Shown here in pieces: positions 1 to 14,865 of a stretch of 64,000 bases of DNA. The stretch comes from Vespa crabro (lineage: Eukaryota > Arthropoda > Insecta > Hymenoptera > Vespidae): NCBI RefSeq assembly GCF_910589235.1, contig NW_025813595.1, forward strand, positions 3,906,001 to 3,970,000. The letters are read 5' to 3'. Position 1 is the first letter of the stretch. Every line of letters starts with the position of its first letter. The notes beneath the pieces were generated by a model. The model searched no databases, was not told the origin of the DNA, and saw nothing but the letters and a program-made list of their open reading frames with translations. The position numbers and the translations under genes were made by a program.

Positions 1-251
1 TAATAACTATAACAACGATGATAACAATAACGATAATATTTTTAATAACGATAATAACGATACTAACGAAAATAACGATAATAATAATAATAAGAATAAA
101 AGAAAACGATAATAACAATAATTATTAGAACAATAATAACGATATGAAGGATAATAACGATAATGATATTGACAATAATAACGATAACAACGATAAGAAC
201 GTTAATAGTAATCTTAATAATAACGAAAATGTGGATAATGACGATAACAAC

Positions 252-308
<57 letters not shown>

Positions 309-3300
309 GACAGTAACGACATTAACGATATTAACGATAATAACAATAATATCGATAAGAATAAAACGATAATATCGATTACAGTAATAATAATAATATC
401 GATAGTAACAAAAGTAAAGATAATGACAATAAAAAAAAAATAATAATAACGATAAAAACGATATCAACGATAACAGCGATAACAATAATAACAATAATAA
501 CGATAATAACAATTAAAATGAGAACATTAATATTGATAAAAACGGTCATAACTATAATAATAATAATAACATTATTAATGATAATAACAATAAAAACGAT
601 ATCAAAACGATAATAAAAATATTTATAATAATAACGAAAATAGAGATAATCACGATGAAAACGATAATAATAATAACAATCATAATGATAATAATGATAA
701 TAACGATAATAACGATAATGACGATAACAAGAATAACGAGAATAACCATAACATCGATAATAATAACAATATTAACGAGAATAACGATAATAATAATAAT
801 AATAAAAACAATAAAAACGATAATAAAGATTGTAACGATAATAATATTAACGGTATTAACGACAATATTCATAATAATAATAACGTTGATAAGGATAATA
901 ACGATAACATCGGTAATAATAATATCAAAAATATAGATAATAACGATAATAACGATAATAACGAAATTTAATATAATAATAATAACGATAATAACGGCAA
1001 TAATACTAAAAATAATAATAAAAATAATACTAACGTTAATAACGATAATAAAGATAATAGTGGTAGTAGTAATATCTATATTAACAAAAATAACGATAAT
1101 AGCCATAATAATAATTCGATAATAACGACAATAATAATAATAATAATAACGGTTATAATAACAATAACGATAATAGCTATAATAATAATAACGATAATAA
1201 CAATAATAATTATATTAATAATATTGATCGTAACAATAATAACGATAATGAAGATAATAATAGTAAGAGTAATAACGATTATAACTATAATATCTATAAT
1301 AACGATAATAATAATAAAATTAATAACGGTACTTACTTTAATAACGAAAATAATTATTGTAATAATAACGATAAAAATGATAAAACCAATAATAATTATT
1401 ACGATAATATAGTTAATAACAACAATAGTAATATTAATAATAACGATAATAACGATTATAACGATAATAAAAACAATAAGAATAATGTCAATAACGATCC
1501 TAACGACAATAACCATGATAATAATGACAATTATAACGAAAATAACGATAATAACGATTATAACTATTTTAAGAATATTAATAATATTAACGATAATAAC
1601 AAAAATAAAGATAATAATGAAAGTAATAATATCAATAATAACAATATTAAAGATAATAACGATAATTACGAAAATAATAATAATAATATTAACAATAATA
1701 ATCATAATAATAATAACGACAATAAGGGGAACGACAATAATAATAATAGTAATAATAACGATAATAAGGATAATAACGATAACATCGATGATAATAATTA
1801 CAATAATGAATATAATAACTATAATAATCATAATAATAATAATGATATCAACGATATTGAAGATGAAAACGATTAGAATAATAATCATAATAACGATAAT
1901 AACGATAATAGTAATAATAAATGTAACGATAATAACGATAATAACGATAATATTGATAACAACGATAATAATGATAATAACAATAATAATTATTAAAATT
2001 AAAACGATAATAATGATAATAACGATAATAATAATGACGATAATAGCTATAATAATAATAAAGGTAATAATAATAATAATAAAAAAGATAATAACGAAAA
2101 TAACGATTATAATATTAACGATAATATCAATTATATCGATAATAATAATAACACGACTAACGATAATAACGATAAAAATAATAATAATAACCAAAATGAC
2201 GAAATTAACGATAATAACGATAATAACGATAAGAACGATAATAACAATAATAATAATATTGTTAACAAAGATAATAACGATATTAACGATATTAACGATA
2301 ATAATAAAAACAATATTAACGAAAATAAAGATAATAAAGATAATAACGATAATAATAATAATAATAACAGCAATAATATCTATAATTACGATAATAACGA
2401 TAATAACGATCATAACGATAATAATAATAGTAATTATAACGATGATAACGACATTAACTATAATATTAATATTTACAATAATAATAATATCAAAAATAAA
2501 AATAATACCGACAATTACGACAATGGCGAATAACAATAATAATAATAATAATATGAGCAATTATAACGATAAAAGGATAATAATTATAATGATAGATGTA
2601 ATAATTACAATATTAACAATAATAAAGATAATAATAATAATAATAGTAGTAATAATAACAATAATAACAGTATTTACAATAAAAACGATAATAACAATAT
2701 TGTCCATAATAATAATAATAATAATACCGATAATAACGGTAATAACGACAATAATTATATTAATAATGATTATAATAATAATAATAACGATAATAACTAT
2801 AATAACGATATTAATAAAAATAATGATAAATATAAAAATAATAACGATAGTGATGAAAATAAAAATTTTAATAATAACGATAATTTCTATAATAGTGATA
2901 ATAATAATAACGATAATAACGATTAAATTATAATAACAATAATAATAATAATATTATTATTAACAATAATAACGATAACAAGAACAATAGTGATAAAAAA
3001 ATTAATAATAAAATAGAAAATAAGGTTAATAACGATGACAACGATAATTATAATAACAATATTAACGATAATAACGATAATAATGATTATACGGATTATA
3101 ACAATAACGATAATGAGAATAATAACGATAATAATGATAGTAACTATAATAACGATTACAACAATAATAACGATAATAATAATTACGATAATACCGATAA
3201 TAAAGATAATTACAATAATAACAATAGAAATAATAAAGATGATAACAATAATAACGATTGTAATTATTATAACGATAATAATATTAATAATTTTAACATA

Positions 3301-3945
3301 AATATCGTTAATAACGATAATTATTTTAATAGAAGTAATAATAACAATATTAACAATGTTTGCAATAATAATGATAATAAGGATAATAATAGTGGTAACA
3401 ATTAAAGTAATAAGCAGTAATAACGATAATAACCATATTAACGATAATAATAATAATAATAATAATAAGAATAGAATAATAATAACGTTAATTACGATAA
3501 TAACGATAATAAATATAGTAATTATAACACTAATAGCAATAATAACGATAATAAAATTAATAATTTTAATAACGATAATAATAAAATTATTATTAATAAC
3601 AATAATAAAGATAAAAACGATAAAAAAATAATAACTTTAATAACGAAAATAATGATAATAACGTTTATAATAACAACGACAATATCGATAATAGTATTAA
3701 TAATAATAATCATAATTACGATGTTTACGATTATAATAATAACAATAATAAAGAAGAGAACGATTAATCTTCTATAACGATATTAATAATAACGATAATA
3801 TCTATAATTACGATGTAACGATAATAATAATAATTTTAAGAACGTTAAAAGAGATAATATCTATGTCAACGATAAAAATAATTACAATAATATCAATAAA
3901 AACGATATTAACGTTAATAATAATATTACAAAAAAAGGATAATAA
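1..3945 (+). repeat. Core repeat, copy A (cut by the window edge)
   Basis: Base 1 aligns with base 9,801 (copy B) and about base 45,087 (copy C). A and B stay colinear to about 3,945 / 13,740, just past a ggataataa string that follows a run of A. Reading side by side I found only some 20-25 substitutions, and the net length changes I could place are multiples of three: one AAT unit near 254-307 and one near 2,372. That is about 99 percent identity, so the A/B duplication is recent. Recognisable landmarks are the tract at 254-307, gtggtagtagtaa near 1,060, aaggggaacgac near 1,725 and gtttgcaat near 3,357. The left end probably continues outside the window. No coding role is visible: substitutions hit all three word positions. 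Confidence 0.88.
254..307 (+). repeat. (AAT)n tract, about 18 units, in copy A
   Basis: A pure AAT run of 54 bases. The homologous tract is about 17 units in copy B (10,054-10,104) and 15 in copy C (45,339-45,383), so the same locus shows three array lengths differing by whole triplets. Confidence 0.95.
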
Positions 3946-4449
3946 TGATAATAATAATACTAAAAATAAAGATAATAACGTTATAAATATCAATAAAGAT
4001 AATAACCATAATAATTAAAATCATATTAAAGATAATAACGATAATATCGACAATAATAATAAGAATAATAATAATAATAATTATATCGATAATAAAGATA
4101 ATGACGACATTCATAATAATAATAATAATATTAATAATAATAACGATAAAAACTTTAATAATAATAGTATTAATAACAATATTAAAAATAATAACGATAA
4201 TAACCATTATAACGATAATAATAATAATAACGACATTAATAACTATAATAAATATAATAAAGATATGGTATTAACGATAAAAGAGACAGTAGCAGTAATA
4301 GTAACAAGGATAATAACAAAAATAACGGCAATAAAATAATAATAATAAAGATAATAACGATATTATCGAAAATAACGATAATAACGATAATAATAAAAAC
4401 AATAATATCAATAATCACGATAATAGCGATTATATCGGTAATTAGGACA

Positions 4450-4450
<1 letters not shown>

Positions 4451-4491
<41 letters not shown>
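4451..4491 (+). repeat. (AAT)n tract, about 13-14 units
   Basis: A pure run of AAT triplets, preceded by attaggacag and ended by attaatgatt. Confidence 0.93.
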
Positions 4492-4787
4492 TTAATGATT
4501 ACAACGAAAATAATGATAATACTGGTAGTAATAATACCAATAATTACAATAATAACGATAAAAAAGATAATAATGATAATTACGATAATACAATTATAAT
4601 AACAACGATAATAACGATAATATGGATAATAATAATAACAATAATAACGATAATAAAAGTTACAGTAATAATAATAATAACGATAATTACGATAATAACG
4701 ATAATAATAATAATAGTAACAATAACATTCCCCAAAATAAAAACAATAATAATGGTTATGATAAGAATAATATTAATTATAATAACG

Positions 4788-4818
<31 letters not shown>

Positions 4819-5960
4819 TAATAATAATAATAATTATAACGATAATAACGTTAATATCGACCATAATATTAATAACAGCGATAGTAACTTTAATAGTAAT
4901 AACTATAAATTAAATAATAATGATATTAATGAAAATAACTATAATAATAATAATAATTATAAAAATAATAACTATAATAACAGTAACAATAATAACAATA
5001 ATAACGATTTTTACGATAATATGGATAGTAATATTGAATATAATAATGATAACAAAGATAATAACGGCAATAATAAATATTATAATAATATCGATAATAA
5101 GGTTAATTACGAAAATAACGGTAATAAGGATAATTACAATAATAACGGTAATAATATTAATAATAATCATACTAACGAAAATAAGAATAATAGCGATTAT
5201 AATAATAACAACAATAAAGATAATAACGATATTAACAATAATAACGGTATTAATAATGACAATAATACGAAAAGAACGATAATAATAATAACAATTATTA
5301 CGATAATAACGATAATAGCGATAACACCGTTAATAATAATAATAATAACGATAATAAAGATAATAACGGAAATAGTAATCGATATAATAACAATAATAAC
5401 ACAAATATTGATAATAACTACAATATGGATAAAATATTAACGTTAATAACGACAAAACAGATAATAATTACCATAATAACGATTATAATAATAGTAATAG
5501 CAACGATAATAACAATAATAGCGTTAATAGAGATAACTATAATAATAATAATAATATTAATAAAATCGACATTAACGATACTTACGATAATAATAGTAGT
5601 AATAAAAGCAATAATGTCAATTATAACGTTAATAATTATAATAATGATAATAAAAACAATAATATCAACAATAATAATGGTAATTACCTAAATAAAAACA
5701 AACGGCAATAACGTTCTTAACAAATAAAACGTAATAACGACAATAATAATATCAATAATAACTTTAATAATAATAATAACGATAATAACTATAATAATAA
5801 AAAAATAATAATAATAACAATAATAAAGATAATGACAATAATTGCAATAATACTGATAATAAAGATATAAACAAAAATAAAAATAATAATAATAATATCA
5901 ATAATAACGATAGTAAGGATGATAATAATAATAATAATATCGATAACAGAGATAATTCCC

Positions 5961-6031
<71 letters not shown>
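5961..6031 (+). repeat. Interrupted (AAT)n tract
   Basis: Two pure AAT runs (5,961-5,997 and 5,999-6,031) meet at a short A run that changes the triplet phase. It follows a gataattccc string, which is unusual for the window. Confidence 0.9.
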
Positions 6032-8549
6032 TATAATGAAAGTAATGATAATAACGTAAATAATAGTTGTAATATTAACACTAATCAAAATAATAAAGGT
6101 AATAACGATATTAGTAATAATAATATTAACAATAATAAAGATAATTAAGATTATAATATTTTTAACAATAATAACGATAATGAGGATAGTCACAATAATA
6201 ACAATAATAATGACGATAATAACGATAATAACAATAATATTGATTATAAAGAAAACAATTATAAAAATAATAATGATAATATCCATAATATCGGTATTAA
6301 TAATTACAATATCAACGATAAAAACAATAATAATATCAATAATAATAACAATAATAATGATATTAATAATAATAACAATAATAACGATAATGACGATAAT
6401 AACGATAATAACGATAATAATGATGATAAAATCGATATTAACGATATCAAATATAATAACGATAATAATAGTAATTATAATAACGATAGTAGCAATAATA
6501 ATACTAAAAATTATATCGATAATATCGATAATAATAATAATAATAATAACGATAATAATGATAATAACGATAATAAAGGAAATAGTAATATTAATAATAA
6601 CATTAATAGCACCAATAAAGATAATAAATATAATAATTACGATAATATCAATGATAATAATAATAATAACGATAATAACGATAACAAAAGTAATAATCAA
6701 AATAATAATATTAATATAAATGTTAATATCTATAATAATGATAAGAATAATTATAATAACGATAATAAATTTAATAGCAATAATAATCCTGATAAGCATT
6801 ATAGTAACGATAATAACGATTATAACGAAAGTAATAGTTGTAATAATAATTCTAATCACAATAAAAAAAAATAGCATCGTTATTAATAATAATAAAAAAA
6901 TAATAACGATAATAAAAATAATAATGGTAGCAGTAATAACAATTATTATAATAATAACGATTATAACGAAATTGAGTATTACAGTTATCAAGATAGTAAT
7001 GATAGAAACAATAATTTTAATGATAATAATAAATATGATATCAATATTAACAGTATAATATACTAATAATAATAATAACAATAATAATGATAATATCGAT
7101 TATAATAGTAATAATAATAATAATTTAACGATAATAACAATAATAAAGATATTAATGATAATAATTTTAATAAAGATAATAATAAAATAGTAATAATAAT
7201 AAAAATAATAATGATCATAACAATGTTAACGATAATAGTAATAAGAATAATAAAGATAAAAACGCTATTACCGATAATATAGATAATAATAATAATACTA
7301 GAAACAATAATAACGACAAAAACGATAATAACTGTAAACTAATATCGATAATAACGATAATATTATTAATAATAATATCGACAGTATCAATAATAACGAA
7401 AATAACTATATTAATAATAATAATAATAATATTATTAGCAATAATAATAATAATAATAATTATAATAACGAAAATAACTGTAGTAATGTTAATAACGTTG
7501 ATAACGTTAAAGACGATAAAAAATATAAAAATAATAACGTTAATAACGATAATAACGACAAAAGTAATAATATTAATAACAACGATTATAACGATAATAA
7601 CGATATAAACAGCAGGAATAATAACATTAAAAACAATAATAACAATAATAACGATAATAACGATACAAATAACAATAATAATAATATTGCTTATAACGCT
7701 ATAAACGATAATGACGATAATAATAATAAAATCAATAAAGATAATAACGATAATAATTATTATCATAATAAGTATAATAACGAAAATGATATTACAAACG
7801 TTAATAATACTAATGATTATAACCATAATAACGATAAAAACGACAATAATAAAAACTTTAATAACGATAATAACGTTTATAGCGATAATAATAATAACAA
7901 TAAAATTGATACTAACGACAATAATTATAATAACTATAATAATAATAACAAAAATAACTATTAAAACGGTTGTAACAATAATAATAATAATAATAACGAT
8001 AATAAATATAATGACGTTAATAATGCTAGTAATAATAACAATAATATCAATATTAAGATAATAAAGATGATAGAAATAAGAATAATAATAACAATAATAT
8101 CAATAGAAATCATAATAATACTAACGATAATAACGATAATAATTATATTAATAATAAAAATAATAACGATCATAATGATACAAACGGTATTAGTAATAAT
8201 AACAAATAACATAATAACGATAATAGCGATAATAATAATAACATTAATAACGATAAAAACGAGTATAACGATAATAATAGTACTGATATTAATAATAATA
8301 TCAGCAAGAACGACAAAAAATATAATAACATTAATAACGATAATAACGATATTATAGTAATCAAAATAAAGATAATATCGATAATAAGGACAATAATAAG
8401 TGTAATAATAACGATAATAACCATAATAACGATAATAACGATAATAACGATAATAACGATAATAATAATAATAATAATAAAGAAAATAACCGTATTAACG
8501 ATAACAACGATAATAATAATAACAATATTAACGATAATAAAAATAATAT

Positions 8550-9402
8550 TGATAATAAAGATAATTATAATTATAGTAATAACAATAATAACAATAATAA
8601 CAGTAATACTAATAACAATAATAACGATAGTAATCAAATAACGATGATAATAATAACAATTATAAGGATAATAACTAGAATAACGATATTAACGATAACT
8701 ATAATAACTATAATTACGATAATAACAATACTAATAATGACAATAATACCGAAAACAACGATAAAAAAGATATTAAAAGTAATAAAAGTAAAGATAATAT
8801 CGGTAAAGTGGATAATAATAATAACAATATATTCGATAATAACGATAATAGAAATAATAATAATAATAATATTGATAATATCGCTAATAGTAACAACTAT
8901 AAATTCGATAATAATGATATTAATGAAAATAACTAAAATAATAATAGTATATATAACAATAATAACGATAATAACAATAATAATAATAACATCAAAAACG
9001 ATAATTATGATGATAACGATAGTAATAATTACCATAATGACGATAACAAATATGATAATGATAATAATAATAATAAAAATATTATCGATATTAAGGTTAA
9101 TTACGAAAATAACGGTAATAAACATAATAACAATAATAACGACAATAATAATAATAATAATAAGGATACGAACGATAATAACGATAATAATAAATATAAT
9201 AATAATGATAATAACGTTACTAACGATAATAACGACAGTAATAATTACAATAAGAACGATAAACTATAATAATTATAATAACGATAATTATAAGAACAAT
9301 AATTACTATAATAACGATATTAACAAAAATAATAATAATAAGAATAACAACGATAATATAGAAATAACGATAATAATAATAACAATTATAACAAATATAA
9401 AC

Positions 9403-9451
<49 letters not shown>

Positions 9452-9800
9452 TGGATAATAACGATAATTACGATATTTATAACAGTATTAATAACGATGA
9501 TAAGGATAATAATGATAACATCGATAATAGTAATATCAGTAATATCGATAATAACTATAATAACGATAAGAATGAAAATAATAATAATGATAATAGTGAT
9601 AACAAATATAATAACGATAGTAATAATGACAAATATAACGATAATAACTGTAATGATGATAACAATAATGACGAAAATTACGATAATATCGATAATAATA
9701 TTAACATTATTAACGTTCATAACGATAACAGTCATAATAATAACAACATGTATAACGATAATAACGATAATAATAATACTAACAGTAACAATAATAACGA
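8550..9800 (+). repeat. Left arm of the core repeat, block I
   Basis: Colinear with 43,840-45,086, which lies in the same position immediately before copy C. Shared landmarks are the string near 8,815 (ggtaaagtggataat, cggtcgagtggataat in the other copy), aaattcgataataatgat near 8,902, ggatacgaacgataat near 9,163, an AAT tract and aacaacatgtataacg near 9,743. Identity is high, though lower than A against B. Its presence before both B and C shows the repeat unit extends at least 1.2 kb left of base 9,801. It should therefore also lie left of copy A, outside the window. Confidence 0.85.
9403..9451 (+). repeat. (AAT)n tract, about 16 units
   Basis: A pure AAT run ended by atggataataacg. The homologous tract in block III (44,674-44,737) has about 21 units. 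Confidence 0.93.
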
Positions 9801-10051
9801 TAATAACTATAACAACGATGATAACAATAACTATAATATTTTTAATAACGATAATAACGATACTAACGAAAATAACGATAATAATAATAATAAGAATAAA
9901 AGAAAACGATAATAACAATAATTATTAGAACAATAATAACGATATGAAGGATAATAACGATAATGATATTGACAATTATAACGATAACAACGATAAGAAC
10001 GTTAATAGTAATCTTAATAATAACGAAAATGTGGATAATGACGATAACAAC

Positions 10052-10105
<54 letters not shown>

Positions 10106-13100
10106 GACAGTAACGACATTAACGATATTAACGATAATAACAATAATATCGATAAGAATAAAACGATAATATCGATTACAGTAATAATAATAATATCGAT
10201 AGTAACAAAAGTAAAGATAATGACAATAAAAAAAAAATAATAATAACGATAAAAACGATATCAACGATAACAGCGATAACAATAATAACAATAATAACGA
10301 TAATAACAATTAAAATGAGAACATTAATATTGATAAAAACGGTCATAACTATAATAATAATAATAACATTATTAATGATAATAACAATAAAAACGATATC
10401 AAAACGATAATAAAAATATTTATAATAATAACGAAAATAGAGATAATCACGATGAAGACGATAATAATAATAACAATCATAATGATAATAATGATAATAA
10501 CGATAATAACGATAATGACGATAACAAGAATAACGAGAATAACCATAACATCGATAATAATAACAATATTAACGAGAATAACGATAATAATAATAATAAT
10601 AAAAACAATAAAAACGATAATAAAGATTGTAACGATAATAATATTAACGGTATTAACGACAATATTCATAATAACAATAACGTTGATAAGGATAATAACG
10701 GTAACATCGGTAATAATAATATCAAAAATATAGATAATAACGATAATAACGATAATAACGAAATTTAATATAATAATAATAACGATAATAACGGCAATAA
10801 TACTAAAAATAATAATAAAAATAATACTAACGTTAATAACGATAATAAAGATAATAGTGGTAGTAGTAATATCTATATTAACAAAAATAACGATAATAGC
10901 CATAATAATAATTCGATAATAACGACAATAATAATAATAATAATAACGGTTATAATAACAATAACGATAATAGCTATAATAATAATAACGATAATAACAA
11001 TAATAATTATATTAATAATATTGATCGTAACAATAATAACGATAATGAAGATAATAATAATAAGAGTAATAACGATTATAACTATAATATCTATAATAAC
11101 GATAATAATAATAAAATTAATAACGGTACTTACTTTAATAACGAAAATAATTATTGTAATAATAACGATAAAAATGATAAAACCAATAATAATTATTACG
11201 ATAAAATAGTTAATAACAACAATAGTAATATTAATAATAACGATAATAACGATTATAACGATAATAAAAACAATAAGAATAATGTCAATAACGATCCTAA
11301 CGACAATAACCATGATAATAATGACAATTATAACGAAAATAACGATAATAACGATTATAACTATTTTAAGAATATTAATAATATTAACGATAATAACAAA
11401 GATAAAGATAATAATGAAAGTAATAATATCAATAATAACAATATTAAAGATAATAACGATAATTACGAAAATAATAATAATAATATTAACAATAATAATC
11501 ATAATAATAATAACGACAATAAGGGGAACGACAATAATAATAATAGTAATAATAACGATAATAAGGATAATAACGATAACATCGATGATAATAATTACAA
11601 TAATGAATATAATAACAATAATAATCATAATAATAATAATGATATCAACGATATTGAAGATGAAAACGATTAGAATAATAATCATAATAACGATAATAAC
11701 GATAATAGTAATAATAAATGTAACGATAATAACGATAATAACGATAATATTGATAACAACGATAATAATGATAATAACAATAATAATTATTAAAATTAAA
11801 ACGATAATAATGATAATAACGATAATAATAATGACGATAAAAGCTATAATAATAATAAAGGTAATAATAATAATAATAAAAAAGATAATAACGAAAATAA
11901 CGATTATAATATTAACGATAATATCAATTATATCGATAATAATAATAACACGACTAACGATAATAACGATAAAAATAATAATAATAACCAAAATGACGAA
12001 ATTAACGATAATAACGATAATAACGATAAGAACGATAATAACAATAATAATAATATTGTTAACAAAGATAATAACGATATTAACGATATTAACGATAATA
12101 ATAAAAACAATATTAACGAAAATAAAGATAATAAAGATAATAACGATAATAATAATAATAATAACAGCAATATCTATAATTACGATAATAACGATAATAA
12201 CGATCATAACGATAATAATAATAGTAATTATAACGATGATAACGACATTAACTATAATATTAATATTTACAATAATAATAATATCAAAAATAACAATAAT
12301 ACCGACAATAACGACAATGGCGAATAACAATAATAATAATAATAATATGAGCAATTATAACGATAAAAGGATAATAATTATAATGATAGATGTAATAATT
12401 ACAATATTAACAATAATAAAGATAATAATAATAATAATAGTAGTAATAATAACAATAATAACAGTATTTACAATAAAAACGATAATAACAATATTGTCCA
12501 TAATAATAATAATAATAATACCGATAATAACGGTAATAACGACAATAATTATATTAATAATGATTATAATAATTATAATAACGATAATAACTATAATAAC
12601 GATATTAATAAAAATAATGATAAATATAAAAATAATAACGATAGTGATGAAAATAAAAATTTTAATAATAACGATAATTTCTATAATAGTGATAATAATA
12701 ATAACGATAATAACGATTAAATTATAATAACAATAATAATAATAATATTATTATTAACAATAATAACGATAACAAGAACAATAGTGATAAAAAAATTAAT
12801 AATAAAATAGAAAATAAGGTTAATAACGATGACAACGATAATTATAATAACAATATTAACGATAATAACGATAATAATGATTATACGGATTATAACAATA
12901 ACGATAATGAGAATAATAACGATAATAATGATAGTAACTATAATAACGATTACAACAATAATAATGAAAATAATAATTACGATAATACCGATAATAAAGA
13001 TAATTACAATAATAACAATAGAAATAATAAAGATGATAACAATAATAACGATTGTAATTATTATAACGATAATAATATTAATAATTTTAACATAAATATC

Positions 13101-13740
13101 GTTAATAACGATAATTATTTTAATAGAAGTAATAATAACAATATTAACAATATTTGCAATAATAATGATAATAAGGATAATAATAGTGGTAACAATTAAA
13201 GTAATAAGCAGTAATAACGATAATAACCATATTAACGATAATAATAATAATAATAATAATAAGAATAGAATAATAATAACGTTAATTACGATAATAACGA
13301 TAATAAATATAGTAATTATAACACTAATAGCAATAATAACGATAATAAAATTAATAATTTTAATAACGATAATAATAAAATTATTATTAATAACAATAAT
13401 AAAGATAAAAACGATAAAAGAATAATAACTTTAATAACGAAAATAATGATAATAACGTTTATAATAACAACGACAATATCGATAATAGTATTAATAATAA
13501 TAATCATAATTACGATGTTTACGATTATAATAATAACAATAATAAAGAAGAGAACGATTAATCTTCTATAACGATATTAATAATAACGATAATATCTATA
13601 ATTACGATGTAACGATAATAATAATAATTTTAAGAACGTTAAAAGAGATAATATCTATGTCAACGATAAAAATAATTACAATAATATCAATAAAAACGAT
13701 ATTAACGTTAAAAATAATATTACAAAAAAAGGATAATAAG
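9801..13740 (+). repeat. Core repeat, copy B
   Basis: Near-identical to copy A (1-3,945). The offset between the copies goes from 9,800 to 9,797 to 9,794 along the block, in steps of three bases. Substitutions I read include GAT to TAT near 9,832, AAT to TAT near 9,977, AAC to GAC near 10,456, GAT to GGT near 10,701, AGT to AAT near 11,057 and AAT to AAA near 11,204. All three word positions are hit and most changes would alter an amino acid, so there is no sign of protein constraint. Identity with A stops near 13,740. From there B continues in common with copy C. Confidence 0.9.
10054..10104 (+). repeat. (AAT)n tract, about 17 units, in copy B
   Basis: A pure run, one triplet shorter than the homologous tract in copy A. 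Confidence 0.95.
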
Positions 13741-14865
13741 GATAATAATAATAATAATAACAATAATAAAGATCATAACGACATTAATAAGAATAAAAAT
13801 AATAATAATAATAGTAATATCGATGATAACGATAATAACTATAATAATAATATTATTCAAGACAATAATACCAATAATAACGGTAATAAGTATAATAATA
13901 AATACGATAGAGTCGATAATATCCATAAGATTATTATCAATTTTAGCGATAATATCGATAATAATAATAACAATATTAACGATAATATCAATAAAATTAA
14001 TAACAATATTAACTATAATATCTATAAAAATAATAATAATAATAATAATAAAAGTAATAACGATAGAAGAGATAACAACAATGATAATAATAATAACGAT
14101 AATAAGGATAATAACGTTAATAAAAATAATTATAATAAAGATAACAATAATATTGACGAAAGTAGCGATAATAATATTTACATTAAGAAAAATAATTACG
14201 ATAATAATGATATTAGCGATAAAAATTATAATAATGATAACAATAATGACGATAATAACGTAAATAATAATAACAATAATAACGTTAATAATGATTATTC
14301 CGATAATAATAATAAAAATAATAACTATTACAAAGACAAATTCGATAGTAACGATAATAATAATTATAATAACGAGAATAACGATATTAACAATAAAAAT
14401 AATAGCGTTATTAACGATAATATTGATGATAATATTAGCAATTATAACGATAACAAACGACAATAACGATAGTAAATATAATAATATCTATAATAACGAT
14501 AATTACAATAATAATAATAGTAACGATAATAATAATAATAGTAATATCGATAAAGACAATAACGATAATAACGGTAATAATAATAATAATAAAGATAATT
14601 ACGACAATAACGATAATAATAATAACAATAATAACGATAATAACGACATTCACGATAATAATAATTACAATAATAACGATAATAACGTCATTCACGATTT
14701 AAATAATAATTACAATAATAAAGATAAAAATGACAATAATGATAACATGGAAAATAATAATAATAATAATATCAATAGAAACAATAAAAATGGTAATACT
14801 TACGATTATAACGACAATAACGTTAATAACGATATTAACAACAATAATAATAAAAATAATAGCGT
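13741..14865 (+). repeat. Right arm of the core repeat, block I
   Basis: Colinear with 53,150-54,150, right of copy C, and in part with 30,360-30,770 in block II. Landmarks are aacgacattaataagaata near 13,778, a string near 13,919 reading atatccataagattatt, cgataacaaacgacaata near 14,449, two cgacattcacgat/cgtcattcacgat strings near 14,643-14,700 and aaatggtaatacttacg near 14,787. Block I holds about 100 bp near 14,208-14,310 that block III lacks. The Asn/Asp-rich open frame here runs about 730 bp in one phase and is a product of triplet grammar. Confidence 0.82.

Larger units (their letters stand above)
3946..8549 (+). repeat. Spacer of R-A-Y repeat between copies A and B, with older modules
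   Basis: No gene is visible. The triplet grammar continues but the order matches neither neighbour at high identity. Recognisable modules are: 4,150-4,440, sharing word order (including gacattaataactataataa and gatattatcgaaaataacg) with 36,281-36,510 and 41,540-41,660; 4,725-4,780, sharing ggttatgataagaataatat with 21,360-21,385 and 42,069-42,095; and 5,090-5,135, sharing gttaattacgaaaataacgg with the left-arm module. Pure AAT tracts lie at 4,451-4,491, 5,961-5,997 and 5,999-6,031. The long minus-strand open frame over 5,789-7,081 is Ile/Val only and is explained by the grammar. Confidence 0.75.

Noticed and set aside
4622..5440. Asn-rich + strand frame of 272 codons as a prion-like or Dictyostelium-type protein
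   Set aside because: It turns into Ile/Thr after a phase slip near 5,267, overlaps minus-strand open frames, has no start context, and has no counterpart with better conservation than the surrounding repeat.
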